Source: Streptomyces sp. NP160
GTDB taxonomy: Bacteria > Actinomycetota > Actinomycetes > Actinomycetales > Quadrisphaeraceae
Length of the DNA stretch: 64,000 nucleotides
Assembly (NCBI RefSeq): GCF_006335115.1
Contig: NZ_VDMJ01000004.1
Coordinates: forward strand, 1 to 64,000
Direction of reading: 5' to 3'
Shown here: piece after piece, positions 59,994 through 64,000 of the stretch
Numbering within the stretch: position 1 is the stretch's first letter
How the letters are laid out: every line of letters starts with the position of its first letter
The notes under the pieces: generated by a model
Database searches by the model: none
Told to the model about the DNA's origin: nothing
What the model saw: the letters and a program-made list of their open reading frames with translations, nothing else
Translations under genes and position numbers: made by a program

Positions 59994-61013
59994 TCAGCGG
60001 GGCGCGCGCACCACGAGCCACAGCAGGTACGCCCCGCCGATGGCACCGGTCACCAGACCCACGGGCAGCTGCAGCGGCGCGAGCAGCCGCTGCGCCACGA
60101 GGTCGGCGGCCAGGAGCAGCACCGCCCCGGTGGCGGCGGTGGTGACCAGCGGCACGTGCGGTGATCGCAGCACCTGGCGCGCCAGCTGGGGCGCGGCCAG
60201 CGCCACGAAGCCGATGGGGCCGGCGGCCGCCGTCGCCGCCCCCGTCAGCCCGACGGCCACCAGCACCAGCACCACGCGGGTGCGCGCCAGCGGCACCCCG
60301 AGGGCCGCGGCGACGTCGTCGCCGAGGTCCAGCACACCCAGCGCCCGGCGGTGCAGCAGCACCACCGGCAGCAGCGCGGCCACCGTGGCGGCGAGCACGG
60401 CGACGTCCGGCCAGCGCGTCACGGCCAGGCTCCCGAACAGCCAGGTCCGCGCCACCTGCGCCACCTCCAGCGGCGCGCGGGTGATGAGGTAGTCGTTCAC
60501 CGACGCCAGTGCGGCACCCAGGGCGATGCCGACCAGCACCGTCCGGTCGCTGCCCGTCCCCGCGCCGCGCGTCAGCAGCAGCACCACGCCCGCGGCCGCC
60601 GCCCCGCCGAGCCACGCGCCCACGGCGGGGCTCACGGCCCCCACCCCCACGACGACGACGGCGAGCGCGCCCGTGGCCGAGCCGGTGGTGAAGCCGATGA
60701 CGTCCGGGCTGCCGAGGGGGTTGCGGGTGAGCGTCTGGAACACGGCGCCGGCGGTCGCCAGCGCGCCGCCCACCAGCAGGGCGGCCGCCAGGCGCGGCAG
60801 GCGCAGGCCCAGCACCACGACGTCGTCGGCGGGGGTGCCCTCGCCGAGCAGCGAGCGCAGCACGGCGTCCGGGGAGGCCCGGTAGGACCCGCCGAGCACC
60901 GAGGTCACGGCCAGCGCCACCGCCAGCAGCCCGAGCACCAGGAGCACGCGGGCCGCGGGCAGCTCGCGCCGGGCGGGCCGCTGGCCGGCGCTCGTCGTCG
61001 TCCTGCTGCTCAC
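59994..61013 (-). CDS. iron-siderophore ABC transporter permease (FecCD, 2)
   Basis: 339 residues, about nine helices. LPRLAAALLVGGALATAGAV, QTLTRNPLGSPDVIGFTTGS and GPIGFVALAAPQLARQVLRS are the FecCD signature segments; the last one has the coupling Gly. GTG 61013 overlaps the stop of the first permease (GTGA). It works with the 61010 permease and the 62120 lipoprotein. No ATPase gene is seen in the window; it may be beyond or elsewhere. Confidence 0.9.
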   Translation of the reverse strand: MSSRTTTSAGQRPARRELPAARVLLVLGLLAVALAVTSVLGGSYRASPDAVLRSLLGEGTPADDVVVLGLRLPRLAAALLVGGALATAGAVFQTLTRNPLGSPDVIGFTTGSATGALAVVVVGVGAVSPAVGAWLGGAAAAGVVLLLTRGAGTGSDRTVLVGIALGAALASVNDYLITRAPLEVAQVARTWLFGSLAVTRWPDVAVLAATVAALLPVVLLHRRALGVLDLGDDVAAALGVPLARTRVVLVLVAVGLTGAATAAAGPIGFVALAAPQLARQVLRSPHVPLVTTAATGAVLLLAADLVAQRLLAPLQLPVGLVTGAIGGAYLLWLVVRAPR

Positions 61014-62023
61014 CGGCGCGCACCGCGCAGCGCGAGCCACAGCAGCAGGGGCGCCCCCACGAAGGCGGTGACGATGCCGACCTCCAGCTCCGACGGGCGC
61101 ACCACCACGCGGCCCACCACGTCGCTGGCCAGCACGAGCGCCGCCCCGCCGAGGGCGCACAGCGGCAGCCCGCGCCGCAGCCCCGGCCCGACCACCAGCC
61201 TCACGGCGTGAGGGACCACCATGCCCACGAACGAGACCGGGCCCGCCGCTGCCGTCGCGCCGCCGCACAGCAGCGTCACCGCGAGCAGCGCCAGCAGGCG
61301 CAGCCGGGAGGTGCGCAGCCCGAGCGAGCGGCCGACGTCCTGCCCGAGGGAGAGCGCGTCCAGCCCCCGTCCCAGCGCCCACGCGAGCACCCCGCCCGCC
61401 ACCACGAGCGGCGCCACGACGGCGGCGGTGCTGAGCTGGCGGTCCTCCAGGGAGCCGACCACCCAGAACCGGTAGGAGTCGAAGGCGCGGGAGTCGAGCA
61501 GCGTGATGGCGCCGGTGACCGAGTGCAGGCAGGCGGCCAGGGCCACGCCCGCGAGCACCAGCCGCACCGGGTCGGCGGCGACGCCGCGGCTGGCGCCGAT
61601 GAGCAGCACCGCGCCGGTCGCGAGGGCCGCACCCACGAGCGCAGCCGCCGCCAGGCCCGCCGGAGCGCTGACCCCGAGCACCGAGATGACGACGACGGCG
61701 GTGGCCGCGCCGGCGTTCACCCCGAGCAGGCCGGGCTCGGCGAGGGGGTTGCGGGTGAGGGCCTGCACCACCGCGCCGGCGCAGCCGAGCGCCGCGCCCA
61801 CGAGCAGCCCGAGCAGCGTGCGGGGCACGCGGAGCTGGTTCACCACGAGCGCGTCGGGGGAGGCGTCGGGGGCCCACAGCGCGCGCAGCGCGGCCTCCGG
61901 CGGCACGGGCCGCGAGCCGACGGCGAGGCTGGCGAGGGCGAGCACCGCCACGAGCACGGCGAGGGCGGTGCCGAGGGCCAGGGCGGACGCGAGCGCCGGT
62001 GTGCGGCTCGGCCGGGCGGGCAT
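61010..62023 (-). CDS. iron-siderophore ABC transporter permease (FecCD, 1)
   Basis: 337 residues, about nine helices. VPRTLLGLLVGAALGCAGAV, QALTRNPLAEPGLLGVNAGA and GPVSFVGMVVPHAVRLVVGP are the FecCD marks. ATG 62023 with AGGAGGA upstream. First gene of the leftward permease pair, opposite the lipoprotein gene, with the DtxR-type iron box between them. Confidence 0.9.
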   Translation of the reverse strand: MPARPSRTPALASALALGTALAVLVAVLALASLAVGSRPVPPEAALRALWAPDASPDALVVNQLRVPRTLLGLLVGAALGCAGAVVQALTRNPLAEPGLLGVNAGAATAVVVISVLGVSAPAGLAAAALVGAALATGAVLLIGASRGVAADPVRLVLAGVALAACLHSVTGAITLLDSRAFDSYRFWVVGSLEDRQLSTAAVVAPLVVAGGVLAWALGRGLDALSLGQDVGRSLGLRTSRLRLLALLAVTLLCGGATAAAGPVSFVGMVVPHAVRLVVGPGLRRGLPLCALGGAALVLASDVVGRVVVRPSELEVGIVTAFVGAPLLLWLALRGARR

Positions 62024-62102
62024 GACGTCGTCCTCCTGGCCCTCGTGAGCAGCGGGTTTGCCGTGGTGGCGATCGGGGCGGTACTCCTTGATCTCCACGA
62101 GC

Positions 62103-62121
62103 TGAGGTGAGGCTAACCTAT
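62103..62121. promoter_or_regulatory. DtxR/IdeR-type iron box
   Basis: TGAGGTGAGGCTAACCTAT fits the actinobacterial iron-box consensus (TTAGGTTAGGCTAACCTAA) in 16 of 19 positions. It covers the ribosome site (GTGAGG) and reaches into the ATG of the lipoprotein gene, in the 96-bp divergent region to the permease genes. Fe2+-loaded DtxR/IdeR should repress here. Confidence 0.85.
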
Positions 62122-63226
62122 GCGCAACGAGCCCTCGGGCCGCCCGTCCGTCGTCCCCGCGTGGAGGCTGGGCGTCGCTGCCGCGGCGGCCGCCGCCCTG
62201 CTCGCCGGCTGCGGCGGGGGAGCCCTCAGCGGCTCGCAGGCCGGGGCGCCCGCAGCCGGGGCGTCCGACGCCGCCGCGTCGCCGTCGTCGTCCGTGCCGG
62301 ACAACGAGGCCGGCGCCACGGGGCAGCACGTCGTGTCGCGGACCATGGCCGACGGCATGGGGTCCACCCAGGCGGACGGCGTCTTCCCGCGCACGGTCGC
62401 CCACTACCTCGGCACCACCGAGGTGCCGGCGGCGCCGCAGCGCATCGCCGTGGTCTCCACCGGCCAGCTCGACGCGCTGCTCACCCTGGGGCACGTGCCG
62501 GTGGCCGCGACCGTGGCGGAGTCCAACGCCCTCGTGCCCGAGTACCTGGCGCAGGCGTTCACGCAGGACTCCGCTGCGCTCGGCGCCATGGCCAGCACCG
62601 GCACCCGCACCGAGCCCGACGTCGAGGCGATCGCCCAGGCCGGGCCCGATCTCATCCTCATCAACTCCACGCGCGGCAAGGACTACTACGCGGCGCTGTC
62701 CGCGATCGCGCCGACCGTGGTGACGCTCGGCAACGGCGTGAACTGGAAGAGCGACTTCCTGCTGCTCGCCGACGCGCTGGGGCAGGAGGGCGACGCGCAG
62801 GAGGTCCTCGACGGGCTCCACGCCGACGCCGACGCCTACGCCGTCGCCCTGCCCGCCGGGCAGCCGGCGCCGACGGTGTCGTTCCTGCAGTCCACCGGAG
62901 ACCGCACCCGGATCATGGGGCTGCCGTCCTTCACCGGCGGCGTCGCCGAGGACCTCGGCCTGGGGCGCCCGGCCTCGCAGCAGTTCGACGAGACCTCCCA
63001 GGACATCAGCGCCGAGCAGCTCGACCTCGCCGACGCCGACTGGGTCTTCTTCGCGGCCGCCGGCGACGGCGCGCAGCTCGTCCAGGGCTCGGCGCTGTGG
63101 CCCGGGCTGTCCGCGGTGCAGGCCGGGCACGCCGTGGAGGTGCCGCTGGAGCCCTTCTACCTCAACGCCGGCCCGACCGCTGCGCGCCTGGTGCAGGACA
63201 CCCTGACCACGACCGTGACCCCCTGA
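62120..63226 (+). CDS. iron-siderophore ABC transporter substrate-binding lipoprotein
   Basis: 368 residues. Lipobox LLAGCGGG after a hydrophobic stretch. The mature protein is a FepB/FecB-type (class III) binding protein: RIAVVSTGQLDALLTLGHVP, EPDVEAIAQAGPDLILINST and LDLADADWVFFAAAG are the two lobes. It catches ferric siderophore outside and delivers it to the FecCD pair. It has an unusual 50-residue Ala/Ser/Pro linker. Regulated by the overlapping iron box. Confidence 0.9.
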   Translation: MRNEPSGRPSVVPAWRLGVAAAAAAALLAGCGGGALSGSQAGAPAAGASDAAASPSSSVPDNEAGATGQHVVSRTMADGMGSTQADGVFPRTVAHYLGTTEVPAAPQRIAVVSTGQLDALLTLGHVPVAATVAESNALVPEYLAQAFTQDSAALGAMASTGTRTEPDVEAIAQAGPDLILINSTRGKDYYAALSAIAPTVVTLGNGVNWKSDFLLLADALGQEGDAQEVLDGLHADADAYAVALPAGQPAPTVSFLQSTGDRTRIMGLPSFTGGVAEDLGLGRPASQQFDETSQDISAEQLDLADADWVFFAAAGDGAQLVQGSALWPGLSAVQAGHAVEVPLEPFYLNAGPTAARLVQDTLTTTVTP

Positions 63227-63238
63227 CCAGCTCTGCCT

Positions 63239-63268
63239 CTCCCGCACCCTCCGCGGAGAGTGCGGGAG
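63239..63268 (+). terminator. terminator hairpin after the iron lipoprotein gene
   Basis: A long hairpin: CTCCCGCAC (63239-63247) pairs with GTGCGGGAG (63260-63268), and the inside is almost fully paired (CTCCGCGGAG). It separates the lipoprotein gene from the convergent photolyase-like gene. Confidence 0.7.
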
Positions 63269-63278
63269 GGCGGGGGTG

Positions 63279-64000
63279 TCAGCGGGCGCGCTGGGAGCTG
63301 CGGCCCCGGCTGCCGCCGCTCCTGCCGCGGTTCCCACCGGCGTGGCTCCGGTCCGCCCAGGCGCTGAAGGAGCGCAGCGAGCCCGAGCCGGGACGGCGCA
63401 GCCACGGCCACGGGTGCAGGGCGACGACGTCGAGCGCGGCCGAGCGCTTCTTCCACCCCGGCACGTACGTCCACGTGGTGGCCAGCCGTCGTCCTGACAG
63501 CTCTGCGACCGGGTCTGCGAGGTGCACCTCCAGCTCGCCCGAGGAGCCCAGCTCGGCCAGGGCCTCGGCGAGGAACACCAGCCGCTTGCCCGACAGCGCC
63601 AGCGCGGCGAGCAGCGGCTCGTCGAAGACGAACACCGCGGGCAGGTCGGGGTGGGCGGCCAGGGCCGGGTCGTCGGTGCCGAGGGACTCCGCGGTCAGCC
63701 ACACGGCCTCCGGCTCACCGGTCAGCAGCGGCTCGGTGGGCCCGCCGTCGGTGGGGCCGCCGCCCAGGTCCGCCGGTCCGTCGACCTTCGCGCCCGACTG
63801 CGCCTCGGGCCAGTCCTGCACCGGGCAGGCGTCGCGCAGCGCGCAGCGGGCGCACAGCTGCGGCGCGCGCTTCTCCACCTGCCAGCGGCTGAAGCCGTAG
63901 ACCTTGCCGGTCCCCATCCCCGCGGCCCACTGCCAGCCGACGCGGTTGGCGGCGCGGGAGCCGTCGAGGAGGTTGCGGTACATCCGCTGCTCGCCCTCGC
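63279..64000 (-). CDS. photolyase/cryptochrome-like protein with apparently swapped domains, N-terminus outside window
   Basis: Open from the right window edge; a Met at 63983 is not the real start, since the frame continues upstream as EGEQRM. First part: RNLLDGSRAANRVGWQWAAG, the last FAD-binding helix pattern of DNA photolyases, followed by the cysteine set LCARCALRDACPVQDWP (C-x2-C, C-x5-C). After a Gly/Asp linker comes VWLTAESLGTDDPALAAH, PAVFVFDEPLLAALALSGKR, LVFLAEALAEL and ELEVHLADPVAEL, which resembles the alpha/beta antenna domain that normally stands at the N-terminus. Tail basic, Gly/Ser/Arg-rich. Confidence 0.55.
   Translation of the reverse strand, partial: EGEQRMYRNLLDGSRAANRVGWQWAAGMGTGKVYGFSRWQVEKRAPQLCARCALRDACPVQDWPEAQSGAKVDGPADLGGGPTDGGPTEPLLTGEPEAVWLTAESLGTDDPALAAHPDLPAVFVFDEPLLAALALSGKRLVFLAEALAELGSSGELEVHLADPVAELSGRRLATTWTYVPGWKKRSAALDVVALHPWPWLRRPGSGSLRSFSAWADRSHAGGNRGRSGGSRGRSSQRAR

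Noticed and set aside
1-64000. Mobile element, prophage, CRISPR, tRNA or rRNA
   Set aside because: No transposase, integrase, phage structural gene, repeat-spacer array or clear RNA gene pattern was seen on either strand.

Overview
The window is very GC-rich (clearly above 70 %), densely coded on both strands, and full of GTG starts, 4-bp stop/start overlaps and strong GGAGG-type ribosome sites. With a DtxR-type iron box, F420-dependent oxidoreductases, cell-wall-binding repeats and an MhuD-like protein, this points to a chromosomal segment of a high-GC actinobacterium. A chemoreceptor shows that it is probably motile; a Kineosporiaceae-like organism (Kineococcus/Quadrisphaera) is a guess only. 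I see no rRNA, tRNA, phage, IS element, plasmid origin or CRISPR array.

Layout. 1-6.2 kb: a frame-shifted DUF222/13E12 gene cut by the window edge, a RibD-type reductase, two small unknown proteins, a membrane diguanylate cyclase, a sulfurtransferase and a DUF4190-like membrane protein. 6.2-21.7 kb: catabolic cluster A. It is divergent around a GntR/FCD-type operator (TTGT-AG-ACAA): leftward GntR, D-2-hydroxyacid dehydrogenase and FAH-family enzyme; rightward twelve tightly packed genes, RraA-type aldolase, 3-HIBDH-like dehydrogenase, CUT1 sugar ABC permeases and lipoprotein, CoA-transferase, an atypical crotonase, COG3618 amidohydrolase, gamma-carbonic anhydrase, two Gfo/Idh/MocA dehydrogenases, and finally a chemoreceptor joined by ATGA overlap. 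21.8-23.2 kb: a GH13 glycosidase. 23.2-30.3 kb: catabolic cluster B, again GntR plus RraA leftward and Fe-alcohol dehydrogenase, aldehyde dehydrogenase, a further RraA and a second copy of the atypical crotonase rightward, with two near-identical palindromes between the divergent arms. The two clusters share GntR, RraA and crotonase families, so they probably serve related substrates; no specific substrate can be named from sequence.

30.3-43 kb: glycosyltransferase, GH92 alpha-mannosidase, CPA1 antiporter, GT39-like membrane glycosyltransferase, methyltransferase, MazG-like pyrophosphohydrolase, anchored proteins of unknown role and a secreted CAP/cell-wall-binding protein. 43-46 kb: an MhuD-like heme-degrading protein and an unusual EAL-DICT-LOV-GGDEF signalling protein. 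46-59 kb: mostly small regulator/enzyme pairs: MarR/FAD monooxygenase, XRE/SDR, TetR/aldo-keto reductase plus an LLM oxidoreductase interrupted by one TAG codon; also an MFS exporter and a zinc alcohol dehydrogenase. 59.5-64 kb: a nucleoside deaminase, an iron-siderophore ABC system under a clear iron box, and a partial photolyase/cryptochrome-like gene whose domain order looks swapped.

Most interesting: the paired catabolic clusters with a chemoreceptor in the operon and crotonases lacking a usual catalytic glutamate; the swapped-domain photolyase-like gene; the amber-interrupted LLM gene; the nested inverted repeat at 39.8 kb; the Shine-Dalgarno hairpin before the GT39 gene; and the four-domain c-di-GMP/blue-light protein.
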